Source: Rhodopirellula islandica (GTDB taxonomy: Bacteria > Planctomycetota > Planctomycetia > Pirellulales > Pirellulaceae). From it: 64,000 nt of DNA. Under the pieces are notes generated by a model that did no database searches, was not told where the DNA came from, and saw only the letters and a list, made by a program, of their open reading frames with translations. Position 1 is the stretch's first letter. Each line of letters begins with the position of its first letter. Where the stretch lies: the NCBI RefSeq assembly GCF_001027925.1, contig NZ_LECT01000024.1, positions 1 through 64,000 on the forward strand. Direction: 5' to 3'. A program made the position numbers and the translations under genes. This document shows positions 44,119 to 54,700 of the stretch, in pieces.

Positions 44119-45957
44119 ATGAATGCCATGCTCATGTACTCACGATCACTCATCTCCGCGATTGCGAGCCTGCTTTGTCTGATGGCGACCGCCCACGTCG
44201 CCGCCCACGAAGGCGGGCATCACGGGCATTCACACTCGTCCGCTCAATCAAGAACTTGGTCGATCGCATCAAATGGATCGTACCTGCACGGGTCGTTTGT
44301 TTCAGCGAGGGATGGCGAGGTTCAAATCCGCCGTGAGGATGGAGCACTCACGGACATCGCGATCGAACGTCTGGTTGCTGCAGACCAAGCCTGGGTTCGG
44401 GACCGAATGGAAGAGATTCAAACTCTCAATCGGCAGCACGCGATTCGGCTCGTGGCGGTGAACCAACCGGTGCAAGCTAGCTCAGAGAATGCTGCGACGA
44501 ACGAGACGATGCCAGCGATCGGGGCGCACTTCCAGCCCTTTGAGAAGTTGTTGCAGCTTCGCTGGGACAAGGACTTTCTCTATGTCGGTTCCAATGGGTT
44601 GCCGGAACATCCAATGATGATTGGCATTCGTTCGTGGCAGCAACAGGTGCCGATCCCGCAGAAGTACCTCGGGAACAATGCGTGGCAGATTCCGTTGCAT
44701 CCGGTTCCCGCAAAGAATCCGATGTCGACCAAGAACGATTTTCTGCGTGGTGCGATTGCTCTGGCCGTCAACGGCGTGCCGATCTTCAACCCGCTGAACA
44801 ATCGTGGTGATGATGCCTACTTGTTTGGCGAGCTGGATGAATACGGTGGTCATTGCGGTCGCGGGGATGATTACCACTACCATATCGCTCCGGTTCATCT
44901 GGAGGAAACAACAGGAAAAGGCCAGCCGATTGGCTATGCTTTGGACGGTTATCCGATCCTTGGTTATCAGGATGCGAAGGCGAGTGATTTTGCACCGCTC
45001 GATGATCTCGGCGGGCACAAGGATGCCTCCGGCAACTACCACTATCATGCCCAGCCAACCTACCCGTATTTGAATGGTGGCTTTTACGGGGAAGTGACCC
45101 AGCGTGGCGGTCAGGTGGATCCGCAACCGCGTGCCGAACCGATTCGTCCTGATCTGCGACCGCTGCGTGGTGCCGTGATCACGGGATTCAGCAAGACGGG
45201 CAATCGTTTTGAGTTGGTGTACGACGTGGAAGGCCGACAGGGATCGGTGACCTATGTCGTCAAAGACAATAGCACGGTCGACTTCACGTTCCAGGAACCA
45301 TCGGGTGAAACGCGAAGCGAAACCTATCGCAGTCGCATGGGCAAACCGTTTCTTCCGCAAGCCGACAGTTCAGGAACAGAAGGCGGTCCCGACGCCGATC
45401 AAACGTCTCGATTGAAAGTCACCAGCCCGGCGTTTGCTGCTGGCAACGAATTGCCGCTCGAGTTCACCGGCGATGGCGCGGGTGAGTCACCACCAATTGC
45501 TTGGTCGAAAGGGCCAGAAGGGACTCAGTGTTATGCGCTCAATCTTTGGCACACGCCCGGTCCTGGCGACATGAAGTCGTATTGGCTGGTCTACGACATC
45601 CCCGCGGACGTCACCAGCCTGCCGCAAAATGCGAGTGGAATTGGGACCGTGGGGATCAACGACAAAGGCCACGCGGGATACGACCCGATGAAATCGAAGG
45701 GACCGGGTGTGAAGCAGTACCACCTGACGGTCTATGCCTTGTCCGAAAAACCGACGTTTTCAACCGACCAAGTGACACGAGCGGATTTGCTGGAAAGCAT
45801 TTCGGACATCACGTTGGCACAAGGCACATTGGATTTTCAGTACACGCGATCACGAAGCGGATCATCAATGATCCTGATCGGCTCGGCGATTGTCGCCGCG
45901 GTCGCTGGAGCCTGGTTGGGTCTGAAGAAATTCACAGCCCCGAGAGTTGCCTGTTGA
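44119..45957 (+). CDS. SHD1/YHYH/PEBP multi-domain surface protein
   Basis: About 612 residues. A signal peptide (LISAIASLLCLMATAHVAA) precedes a His-rich stretch (HEGGHHGHSHSS). Residues about 45-105 resemble the SHD1 domain common in planctomycetes (RTWSIASNGSYLHGSFVSAR, DIAIERLVAADQAWV). The YHYH domain, about 155-350, includes GDDYHYHIAPVHL and ASGNYHYHAQPTYPYLNGG. Residues about 395-570 form a PEBP-like (YbhB) domain: FAAGNELPLEFTGDGAGESP, and GPGVKQYHLTVYALS. A C-terminal membrane anchor (MILIGSAIVAAVAGAWLGL) follows. YHYH and PEBP folds bind ligands or copper in some proteins. ATG at 44119 is used; 44128 and 44134 are alternatives. Confidence 0.83.
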   Translation: MNAMLMYSRSLISAIASLLCLMATAHVAAHEGGHHGHSHSSAQSRTWSIASNGSYLHGSFVSARDGEVQIRREDGALTDIAIERLVAADQAWVRDRMEEIQTLNRQHAIRLVAVNQPVQASSENAATNETMPAIGAHFQPFEKLLQLRWDKDFLYVGSNGLPEHPMMIGIRSWQQQVPIPQKYLGNNAWQIPLHPVPAKNPMSTKNDFLRGAIALAVNGVPIFNPLNNRGDDAYLFGELDEYGGHCGRGDDYHYHIAPVHLEETTGKGQPIGYALDGYPILGYQDAKASDFAPLDDLGGHKDASGNYHYHAQPTYPYLNGGFYGEVTQRGGQVDPQPRAEPIRPDLRPLRGAVITGFSKTGNRFELVYDVEGRQGSVTYVVKDNSTVDFTFQEPSGETRSETYRSRMGKPFLPQADSSGTEGGPDADQTSRLKVTSPAFAAGNELPLEFTGDGAGESPPIAWSKGPEGTQCYALNLWHTPGPGDMKSYWLVYDIPADVTSLPQNASGIGTVGINDKGHAGYDPMKSKGPGVKQYHLTVYALSEKPTFSTDQVTRADLLESISDITLAQGTLDFQYTRSRSGSSMILIGSAIVAAVAGAWLGLKKFTAPRVAC

Positions 45958-46390
45958 AATCGAACTGCAGGTCGGGATGGACTTTTTCGATCGCCTTGTC
46001 GATTTTCTTGAGCTGTGTCTCGTACATGTTTTGGCTGACGCGGCAACCACCGAAGCTGATTCGTTTTTCCTTGATTCGCTGGCAGAAGTGAATCCGGACT
46101 TGCAGTTCGGTTTCTTTGTCGCCGGAGAACCGCAGTGACTTGTCCATCCAGCGGACGACTTTGCGAAGCGTCTTTTTGTGGATCTTGCCGGAGACGCTGA
46201 GGTGCTGGTCAATCTCGTCGCACAATTCATCTGCGTACGCTGGTTCATCGTCCGCTTTCATCAGCAAGTACGTCAGCAGTTCTTTGCTCTCGACCTTGAA
46301 CTTGGCCAATCGGACACAAACGTCGAGCAACTCATCCTCATCCAGCTTGGCGAGTTCTTTCTTGAGTTGGCTGATCGTGGCGGCTTTCAT
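45932..46390 (-). CDS. Conserved hypothetical cytoplasmic protein
   Basis: A 152-residue helical protein starting MKAATISQLKKELAKLDEDE. It is Lys/Glu-rich with a regular heptad-like helix in the first 45 residues, then MKADDEPAYADELCDEIDQH and a helical C-terminal half (KKIDKAIEKVHPDLQFDFNR). It resembles the small helical proteins found in Bacteroidetes and planctomycetes with no known function. It overlaps the 3' end of the convergent PEBP gene by 26 bp, a true antisense overlap of coding ends. Confidence 0.7.
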   Translation of the reverse strand: MKAATISQLKKELAKLDEDELLDVCVRLAKFKVESKELLTYLLMKADDEPAYADELCDEIDQHLSVSGKIHKKTLRKVVRWMDKSLRFSGDKETELQVRIHFCQRIKEKRISFGGCRVSQNMYETQLKKIDKAIEKVHPDLQFDFNRQLSGL

Positions 46391-46837
46391 GGCGTCTCAA
46401 AGAGTGGCTGGAGATCCCGAGCGGAACGTTTTGGAGCGGTGTTGTCTTGGAAAACCGACGCGTGAGCGAGGAAAGTTCCTGGTGTCCCGACACGCAACGG
46501 GCTGTCGATTGAGTCAGCCGTTGGGGCGTTGGCCTCGGTTCCACCACAGAACCGGGGCCAACGCCCAAACGGCTCACATGAGGAACCGAAAGTTGAATCA
46601 ATCAACAAGCCGTCATGCTTCGGGTTACCAAAAAACGCAATCGCTACTTCAAAAGCTGAAAGGGACGGTCGCGATATCTTAGCGGCCCGGCGGCGGGTGG
46701 GAATTCCCACTCATCGGTGGCGTTCTCCTGGTGCGACTGCTCCAAAAAGCGGAAGATAGAAATCGCTGCGATGACTATTCTGTAGCCGACTGTTTTGGGC
46801 AGCAATGCTTTGCCTGGCCTCCAAGGGAAAACGATTT
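46391..46837. repeat. Intergenic spacer with partial dispersed repeat
   Basis: At 46512-46582 CAGCCGTTGGGGCGTTGGCC pairs with GGCCAACGCCCAAACGGCTC around a short loop. This is the inner hairpin of the GCAGGTCGGCAG-ended family without its terminal repeats. A separate AGCGGCCCGGCGGCGGGT stretch lies near 46680. The promoter of the cytochrome gene is presumably after 46740. Confidence 0.55.
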
Positions 46838-49800
46838 GTGAATCGAATCATCATTTTCGGAATGCTGCTGTTGTTCAGCATTGGATCCCCTGCGGGGGCA
46901 CAGGACGACCGAGCGGTATTGCAGGCCTTGATGTTCGAGTCGCCTGAGAAGCTCGCCGCGGACGCTGTGTCAGGCGGGGACGCCGCACGTGGCGCGGTGG
47001 TGTTCTTCACCCCCACGATGTCGTGCGCCAATTGTCATTCCGTCAATGATTCGGCGGAGAAGGCACAAGCCGACGTGGGGCCAAATCTCGCCTCGCCAAA
47101 TCCAGACCTGTCGAATTCCAGAATCGTCGATGCGATTCTTCATCCGTCAAGGAGCATCGCAAAGGGTTTTGAGACGGTCCAAGTTCTGACCGTCGATGGA
47201 AAAGTGCTGACCGGTGTTCTCGTGGCTCAGTCCGATCAGTCGGTCCAATTGCGCGATCCATCGACAGGCAAAACGGTCGAAGTCAGCGCGGATGACATCG
47301 AAGACGTCGCAACGAGCGAATTGTCAGTCATGCCCGAAGGTGTCGCGGGACAAATCGGCAGCCGTCAAGCGTTTTTGGATTTGGTGCGGTACCTGATCGA
47401 AATTCGCGATGGTGGTGCGGCGCGGGCCAGCGAGTTGCAGCCGGAGGTCATGCCAATGGCCGAGCCATTGCCGGAATACGAATCGCACATCGACCATGCC
47501 GGCATTCTCGCTTCGCTGGATCAACAAGCGATGAAGCGTGGCGAAGCGATCTACAACCGGACCTGCGTGAATTGTCATGGCACGGTTGATGCCCCAGGTT
47601 CATTGCCGACGTCGTTGCGATTTGCGTCGGGGAAATTCAAGAATGGATTCGACCCTCACAGCATGTACCAAACCATCACCAAAGGGTTTGGTTTGATGCT
47701 GCCGCAGCGAAACTTGGTGCCGCAGCAGAAGTACGACGTGATTCACTACATCCGTCATGCGTACCTGAAGGATCGCAACCCAACTCAGTTTGCTCGGGTG
47801 AACGAAGAGTACCTGGCGAGTCTGCCCAAGGGCGACACACGCGGTCCAGAGCCATCGCTGATCGAGTCGTGGCGGGAAATGGACTACGGCCCCAACTTGA
47901 TGGCGACGGTTGAGATCGGCGACGACGCGAAAAATTTTGCCTACAAAGGGCACGCCATTCGTCTCGACCAAGGTCGGGGCGGGATCACGCGAGGAGAACA
48001 TCGCGTCGTTTATGAGCACGACACGATGCGAGTGGCCGCTGCTTGGTTGGGCGATGAGTTCATTGATTACAACGGGATCAACTTCAACGGTGTCCATCGG
48101 AGACACCCGCGCATCGTCGGCGAGGTGGTGTTTGAAAACGCAAACGGTCCTGGGTGGGCGAACCCTGACAACGATTCCTTCGACGAGGTCCGCGAACCGG
48201 GACGAGACGGTCGCTTCTATGGCCCGTTGCCGAGCGACTGGATCGACTACCAAGGAACCTACGTCAATGGGATGGAGACGATCTTGCACTACCGCGTTGG
48301 TGGAATCGACGTTCATGAGCGGCCGACGCTGGAGCAACTGGGTGAGAAAGCCATTTTTCAACGCTCGCTTTCCGTGGATGCCAATGAGCATCGGTTGACG
48401 ATGCGGGTGGCTGATCGTGAAGAGGGCGAAGTGTTGCTGGACGCGGACCACACAAAGGCCGTTTGGTCGAGCTCCGAGGATGGTTCTGAGGCGTTGGTAT
48501 TCGCCGTCACGGGGGATGTCAGCCAACTGGAGTGGCAATTCGCCGACGGTCAAATTCGACTGGCATTGATGCCAAACGCGAATGCAAGAGACTTCACGGT
48601 TCATGCCGTTCGGTGCGAGAACAAAACAGACGCAGAACAAATCATTGGCGAACTCATCGAAGGAATCGATCCCGCCGCTCGCTCGGCAAAGGAATGGGCG
48701 GCGTCCACCAGCGAGAATACGAAACGCTGGCCCGAAATCGTCACCACGAAGATCACAACCGCGGACGATGGCGGACCTTTCGCGGTCGATACGATTCAGT
48801 ACCCGGTGAACAATCCATGGTTCTGCCGGATGCGATTGACCGGTGTCGATTTCTTGGACGATGGTGAATCCGCCGTGCTGAGTGACTGGGACGGGAACGT
48901 CTGGAAGGTCACCGGATTGCATCAACCGGAGGTGACCTGGCAACGGATCGCATCAGGGTTGTTTCAACCGCTCGGGATCAAAATTCGCGACGGCGAGATC
49001 TTCGTGACCTGTCGCGACCAGCTTTGCCGCCTGCATGATTTCAACGGCGACGGTGAAACGGACTACTACGAGAGTTTCAACCACGATCATTACGTCACCG
49101 ACCACTTCCATGAATTCGCGATGGGATTGCAATGCGATGACGATGGGAACTTTTACTATGCCAAGTCGGCTTGCCACGCGTTGCCCGCGATTGTTCCGCA
49201 TCATGGGACGTTGCTGAAGGTTTCTGCGGACGGATCGTCGACCGAGATTCTCGCGAATGGTTTTCGTGCCGCCAACGGCGTTTGCCGCAACGACGATGGC
49301 ACCTTTTTCGTCACGGACCAAGAGGGACATTGGAACCCGAAGAACCGAATCAACTGGGTTCGTCCGGGCCGGTTCTATGGCAACATGCTGGGGTATCACG
49401 ACGTGACCGATCCAAGCGACTCCGCGATGGAGCCGCCGATGTGTTGGATCACCAATTCGTTCGACCGTTCGCCGGCGGAGTTGCTGTGGGTGACCAGTGA
49501 CAAGTGGGGGCCGCTGAAAGGTTCTCTGCTGAACATGTCCTACGGCTACGGCAAACTGTATGTTGCCCCGCATGAAATCATTGGCGATCAGAGGCAGGGT
49601 GGGATGTGTGAATTGCCACTACCGCAATTCCCCACCGGGATCATGCGTGGACGATTCCATCCCGGAGATGGTGACTTGTACGTGACCGGCATGTACTCGT
49701 GGGCGGGAACCCAGCAAGCCGATGGTGGTTTTTACCGGGTTCGCTACACCGGTAAACCGATCCACGTGCCGGTGAGTCTGAACTGTCGCGGGACGACAGT

Positions 49801-50086
49801 GCGAATCGGTTTGAGCGACGAGGTTGATCCTGAGTCGGTCTCGCCTGAAAGTTTTTCGATCAGTCGTTGGAACATCAAGCGATCGAAGAACTACGGTTCC
49901 GAGCACTTTGATACGCAAACCATCGAGATCGCCTCGGCCCGCTGGGATCCTGAGCAACGCGAGATCGTGCTGGAGCTTCCCGAGTTGAAGCCGACGTGGT
50001 GCATGGAGATTCAGATGGATTTGCGAGGTGTGGACGGAGAGCCGATTCATCGCGTGATCCACAACACGATCCACGAACTGAATTGA
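46838..50086 (+). CDS. Dihaem cytochrome c / propeller protein (DUF6797-type)
   Basis: About 1082 residues. GTG at 46838 is preferred because it follows AAGGGAAAAC and directly starts a Sec signal (NRIIIFGMLLLFSIGSPAGA); an ATG at 46805 would add 11 polar residues. Two haem-binding CxxCH motifs are present: CANCHSVNDS near residue 65 and CVNCHGTVDA near 245. The second cytochrome domain includes HSMYQTITKGFGLMLPQ with a possible Met ligand. A DUF6797-like region spans about 340-620 and a beta-propeller about 660-960 (FCRMRLTGVDFLDDGESAVL). Such proteins are thought to be periplasmic dehydrogenases or electron-transfer partners in sugar or polymer breakdown. Substrate unknown. Confidence 0.82.
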   Translation: MNRIIIFGMLLLFSIGSPAGAQDDRAVLQALMFESPEKLAADAVSGGDAARGAVVFFTPTMSCANCHSVNDSAEKAQADVGPNLASPNPDLSNSRIVDAILHPSRSIAKGFETVQVLTVDGKVLTGVLVAQSDQSVQLRDPSTGKTVEVSADDIEDVATSELSVMPEGVAGQIGSRQAFLDLVRYLIEIRDGGAARASELQPEVMPMAEPLPEYESHIDHAGILASLDQQAMKRGEAIYNRTCVNCHGTVDAPGSLPTSLRFASGKFKNGFDPHSMYQTITKGFGLMLPQRNLVPQQKYDVIHYIRHAYLKDRNPTQFARVNEEYLASLPKGDTRGPEPSLIESWREMDYGPNLMATVEIGDDAKNFAYKGHAIRLDQGRGGITRGEHRVVYEHDTMRVAAAWLGDEFIDYNGINFNGVHRRHPRIVGEVVFENANGPGWANPDNDSFDEVREPGRDGRFYGPLPSDWIDYQGTYVNGMETILHYRVGGIDVHERPTLEQLGEKAIFQRSLSVDANEHRLTMRVADREEGEVLLDADHTKAVWSSSEDGSEALVFAVTGDVSQLEWQFADGQIRLALMPNANARDFTVHAVRCENKTDAEQIIGELIEGIDPAARSAKEWAASTSENTKRWPEIVTTKITTADDGGPFAVDTIQYPVNNPWFCRMRLTGVDFLDDGESAVLSDWDGNVWKVTGLHQPEVTWQRIASGLFQPLGIKIRDGEIFVTCRDQLCRLHDFNGDGETDYYESFNHDHYVTDHFHEFAMGLQCDDDGNFYYAKSACHALPAIVPHHGTLLKVSADGSSTEILANGFRAANGVCRNDDGTFFVTDQEGHWNPKNRINWVRPGRFYGNMLGYHDVTDPSDSAMEPPMCWITNSFDRSPAELLWVTSDKWGPLKGSLLNMSYGYGKLYVAPHEIIGDQRQGGMCELPLPQFPTGIMRGRFHPGDGDLYVTGMYSWAGTQQADGGFYRVRYTGKPIHVPVSLNCRGTTVRIGLSDEVDPESVSPESFSISRWNIKRSKNYGSEHFDTQTIEIASARWDPEQREIVLELPELKPTWCMEIQMDLRGVDGEPIHRVIHNTIHELN

Positions 50087-50255
50087 AGCGGGGGAAGGGA
50101 TCACTTGGAAAGCAAGGCTGCAAAGTCACCAGTGACTCCGGCGAAATGTCCGCTTCCCATTTGGCGCGGTCGACGGTGGGGAGAGGCCGATTGACCCACT
50201 CTCGCGCTTCCACCAGCATCTCATTCAAAGCACTTTCGTTGGTTGCTTGGTTTTT

Positions 50256-51380
50256 CTATGCGAACAACGACTGAAAGGTCAACCAACGTGCGGTCAAGAG
50301 CGTGAGCACTAAGCAGCACCACCAGGTTGCTTTGCGGGCCAGCGGCTGCAGTCGGAGGTAGAACAGCAGAGAAATGGAGATGCTTGTGACCAAGATTTTG
50401 AACGCCACCAGAGTGTACGGGTCTTCGATCAGTCGGCCGCCGACTGGGTTCAGCTCTCGCATCGTCCCGGATTGATGGGCGATCAAAGTCCAGACGAGAT
50501 CAATGCCGGACATCAGACCGATGATCACCAGCGAGATGACGAATCTCTTGCTGGCGGATGGTGTGTCGGTTGGTTCTGCGGATGAGGAGAAGAGCTGGGA
50601 TGCTTCTGCCATCAGATGTCCCACGGCAAAGACGACGAGGACCAATGCCAACATGGTCATCGGGTAGTTGAGCCATGCCATCCATTGGTTGGCCGCATGG
50701 ACCGCGGCGCTTTGGGCTTCCAGTTGGTTGACTTCCGCAACGACGCCTTCGGCTCGATCCAAAAAATTCCCGCTGGGTTCAAAGTGGGTGACCAGATTTT
50801 CCCATCGTTCGGTGAAACCTAAACTGACCGTTTGGTCGGGGATTTCAGCTTGTTGGGTTTCGCCGTTCGAGTTGGCAATCAAGCCTTCGAGCAATTCGTG
50901 ACCGCTCTGTTCTGGCCAAAGCTCCCAAGGTTGCTGTCCTTGGTCGAGGACATGAATGGCTCCCAGTTCCAGTGTTTGCAGGCTTCGGACGAAATGACGA
51001 ACGGATTGGTTTTTTCCGGTGGGAGATTCGTTTTCGGCGGGGTTTCTGTTCAGTCTTGGCCCGCCACCGTTTCCTCGGCGTCCTCCAGGTCCGCGCCCGA
51101 TTCCTGCCCCACGACCCTCTCCGGGACGCTGCTGACTCAAATGTGAGAGATCAAAGTAATGGGTGCTGTACGGGGTCCCATTGATCACGACGGATTGTTC
51201 ATCGGCGGAGATGTCGATCAGGTACGGCGGATCCAGATACACACCATCGATCAACAAGAAGCCTTGATCGGCTTCAAACGGAATGGGGGTAACTGGGCCT
51301 CTCCTTCCAGGTTGCGCAAACACATTGGACGAGAAGCAGGCGATGAAGACGATTGCGTAGAGGAGGCGAAAAAAGGTCAT
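50256..51380 (-). CDS. Membrane protein with DUF5658-like C-terminus
   Basis: A 374-residue protein. The start MTFFRLLYAIVFIACFSSNV is chosen because it opens a Sec signal. The middle is soluble with a Gly/Arg-rich linker (GRGAGIGRGPGGRRGNGGGP). The C-terminal third has four hydrophobic segments: about 238-262, 283-304, 325-345 and 352-370. Between two of them is IAHQSGTMRELNPVGGRLIE, which resembles the conserved E-x-N-P motif of DUF5658 membrane proteins. Role unknown. It is divergent from the DUF1549/1553 gene. Confidence 0.72.
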   Translation of the reverse strand: MTFFRLLYAIVFIACFSSNVFAQPGRRGPVTPIPFEADQGFLLIDGVYLDPPYLIDISADEQSVVINGTPYSTHYFDLSHLSQQRPGEGRGAGIGRGPGGRRGNGGGPRLNRNPAENESPTGKNQSVRHFVRSLQTLELGAIHVLDQGQQPWELWPEQSGHELLEGLIANSNGETQQAEIPDQTVSLGFTERWENLVTHFEPSGNFLDRAEGVVAEVNQLEAQSAAVHAANQWMAWLNYPMTMLALVLVVFAVGHLMAEASQLFSSSAEPTDTPSASKRFVISLVIIGLMSGIDLVWTLIAHQSGTMRELNPVGGRLIEDPYTLVAFKILVTSISISLLFYLRLQPLARKATWWCCLVLTLLTARWLTFQSLFA

Positions 51381-51718
51381 TTTGAATGGGGAGCAATCGA
51401 AAACGAGCAAAGTTCATCTTGTTCATGGTGCCGTTGGATGAACGCGCGATCGAACAATGCATCGCCAGCAGCGATGCGAGAAAAGATGAAGGGGATGTGC
51501 TGACCGTGTCAGTGAACCCCGATGGCGGGCTGAAGTTGCGTTGTTACACAAACAAAATTCGTTTTCAATCACCGGGCATTTGACTGGGTGATGTCCGTCC
51601 GTCGTTGATATTGGGTTCCTTGGGGGGCATAATGTCGGATCTAGTTCGTCTCTGCCGAATTAGCCCCGCCTAGAAAAACCTGCCTCGCAATTCCCACCTC
51701 GACGATCGGTATTGAGCC
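51381..51718. other. Intergenic region between divergent genes
   Basis: About 340 bp that should contain the promoters for the DUF5658-like gene and the DUF1549/1553 gene. A short frame at about 51386-51583 could encode 65 residues, but it overlaps the divergent gene's leader and shows no recognisable features. No repeat family member was seen. Confidence 0.4.
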
Positions 51719-54700
51719 ATGCGCCTCTGGTTGGCTTCACGATGCCCGTATCGCTTTGCATTCGTCGGCTGTCTGCTCGTTCTCATGTGCGGATCGACAT
51801 GCGCTGCGAAGTCTCCCTTTTTTGAGACCGAGATTCGACCGATCTTGCGCGAGTTTTGCTTCGATTGCCATGGCGCGGTCGAAGAGCTCGAAGGCGGACT
51901 GGACTTGCGGTTGGTGCACCGGATGGTTTCCGGTGGCGATTCGGGAGAAGCGGTGGTCCCGGGAGATCCTGAGGCTAGTTTGTTGTTGCAGCTCGTCCGT
52001 GAGGGCGAGATGCCGCCTGGCGAAGCACATGTCTCGGACGAAAAGATTGCTGTTCTAGAGGCTTGGATTGGGGCGGGTGCGAAGACACTGCGTGAGGAAC
52101 CCAAGCATCTGGATCCCGGGATTCCAATCACCGAAGAAGAGCGGAATTACTGGGCCTATCAACCGATCGCGGACGTGCCCGTTCCGACCGACGTTCGCGA
52201 CCAACGCATCCGTTCGCCGATCGATGCGTTGATCGCCGCCGAGATGCCTGCTGGTTTGACCTTCTCTGACGAAGCTGATCGATCCACGTTGGTGCAGCGT
52301 GTTTACAACGACTTGCTTGGTCTGCCACCGACGATCGAGCAAATCGAACCTTGGCTTCAGAGTGCAGACCCGCTGTGGTTTGAAAACTTGGTGGAGCAGT
52401 TGTTGCGGTCACCTCACTATGGCGAGCGTTGGGGCCGGCATTGGCTGGATGCGGCAGGGTACGCCGATAGCGACGGCTACACCGTGGCCGACAGCAACCG
52501 GCAGTGGGCATGGCGCTACCGTGATTACGTCACCAACGCCTTCAACGACGACAAACCTTTCGACGAGTTCATTCATGAACAGATTGCGGGCGACGAACTG
52601 GCTGGCCCCAAGCAGGGCGATTGGACGCCGCGTCAGGTGGAACTGCTGACCGCCACCGGGTTCTTACGAATGGCAGCCGACGGAACGGGCAGCGGCGACA
52701 ACAGTCCTGAAGCTCGCAACAAAGTCATCGCGGACACGTTGCAGATCGTCTGCTCGACGTTGCTGGGGTCGAGCGTTCACTGCGCCCAGTGTCACGATCA
52801 CCGCTACGATCCGATTTCACACGCGGATTACTTTGCGTTGCGAGCCGTCTTCGAGCCCGTGTTGGATTGGCAGGCGTGGAAGCCGCCCGCAGGAAGGTTG
52901 GTTTCGCTGGCCACCGAACAAGATCGCGCGGCGGCAGCCAAAATGGAAAGCGAAGTCAGTCGCGTCGCTGCTGAGCGTGCCAGCCAGCAAGCCGTGTTCA
53001 TTCAAGAGGTGTTCGAGCAAGAACTGCTGAAGTTCGAGGAACCACTTCGTTCCCAGTTGAGGGCAGCTTATGAAACGTCCAAGGACAAACGCGATGCAGA
53101 GCAGAACAAGCTGCTGGCCAATCATCCGAGCATCAACATCACGGCGGGGGTTCTGTATCAGTACCGTCCGGAAGCCGCTGCCAAATTGAAGGAGTACGAT
53201 GCGAAGATCGCTGACTTGCGAGCTCAAAAGCCTGTCGAACAGTTCGTTCAGGCGTTTGTCGAACCTGCGGACCATGTCCCCGTCAGCCATTTGTTTCATC
53301 GCGGTGATTTCAACCAGCCCAAACAGGTGATTGAACCGGCTGCCTTGACCGTTGCTTCCACCGAAGGGGAACAGGTGAAGTTTCCAGTCAATGATCCCGA
53401 GCTGCCGACGACGGGGCGGCGGTTGGCGTTCGCAAAATGGTTGACGGATGAAAGCAACCCGTTGACCGCGCGAGCCATCGTGAATCGGATGTGGATGCAC
53501 CACTTCGGGAGTGGGATTGTCGCGACACCGGGCGAATTTGGGCTCTTGGGCGACAAGCCCACTCACCCTGAGTTGCTCGATTGGTTGGCCAGTGATTTCG
53601 TCGAGCACGGTTGGAGCTTGAAGCGTTTGCACCGTCAGATCTTGACCTCGATGACATGGCGTCAGAGTTCGCGGCGTCATTCGCAGGGCGAGACGATGGA
53701 TGCGGAGAATCGTTTCTATTGGCGAAAGTCACTGCAGCGTGTCGACGCCGAAATCCTGCGAGATTCAATGCTGGCGGTTTCTGGCAGTCTGGATCTGACC
53801 CTTCATGGACCGCCGGTGGAGGTTGCGGAAGATGAAACCGGCCAAGTTCGCGTCGACGTGAACCAACCGCGACGCAGCGTTTACGCGCGAGTCCGACGGA
53901 GCCAACCGGTTGGCATGCTGCAAACGTTTGATGCACCAGTGATGGGCGTCAACTGCGACGCGCGTTCCGTGACGACTGTTGCGCCCCAGTCGTTGATGAT
54001 GCTGAACGGGGCCTTTGTGCTCGAGCAGGCGGCCCTTGTCGCGGACCGGGCGATCGAGCGAGCTGCCGAAACAGCCTTGATCGGTGATCCAGTTCTCGCA
54101 TCGTGGGCGCCAGAATTGCCGCCACTCGCTTGGCGTTACGGATCCGGCCGAGTGGACGAGGAGGCCGGCATGGTCCAGGACTTTGTTGACTTGCCTCATT
54201 TCACGGGAACGTCGTGGCAGGGCGGTCCAACGGTTCCGGACGCTGTATTTGGATGGTCCATTCTGAACGCGGGTGGTGGGCACCCTGGCGACCCCGCCCA
54301 TCCAGCGATCCGCCGCTGGACAGCGCCTGCCGCCGGGCAGCTTCACATCGCGGGAACACTGCAGCATGGCAGTGCCAATGGAGACGGTGTGCGTTCGCGA
54401 ATCTTTTCTTCGAGTGGTTGGAAGGGGGACTGGCAGAGTAAGAATCGAAAGGTCGAAACCCCGGTGGCTGCGTTTGCGGTTCAGTCGGGAGAAACGATCG
54501 ATTTTGTCACCGACTGCATCGCCAATGAAACATCTGATTCGTTCACTTGGTCGCTGGAATTGACGTTCACGCCGATCGATGCGACGTCTGTCATTCATGA
54601 CTCGGTGGCTGGTTTCCAGGGACCTGAATCGGACCTCCAGTTGTTGCCGGCCCAAATCAATGCCGCATGGGAGATCGTTTTGTCGCGACCTGCCAGCGAA

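Noticed and set aside
47600-48943. Minus-strand frame of 447 codons opposite the cytochrome gene
   Set aside because: Antisense to a protein with CxxCH motifs and a signal peptide; no independent evidence.
51386-51583. Small 65-codon gene upstream of the DUF1549/1553 gene
   Set aside because: Overlaps the leader of the divergent membrane protein, no ribosome site or conserved features.
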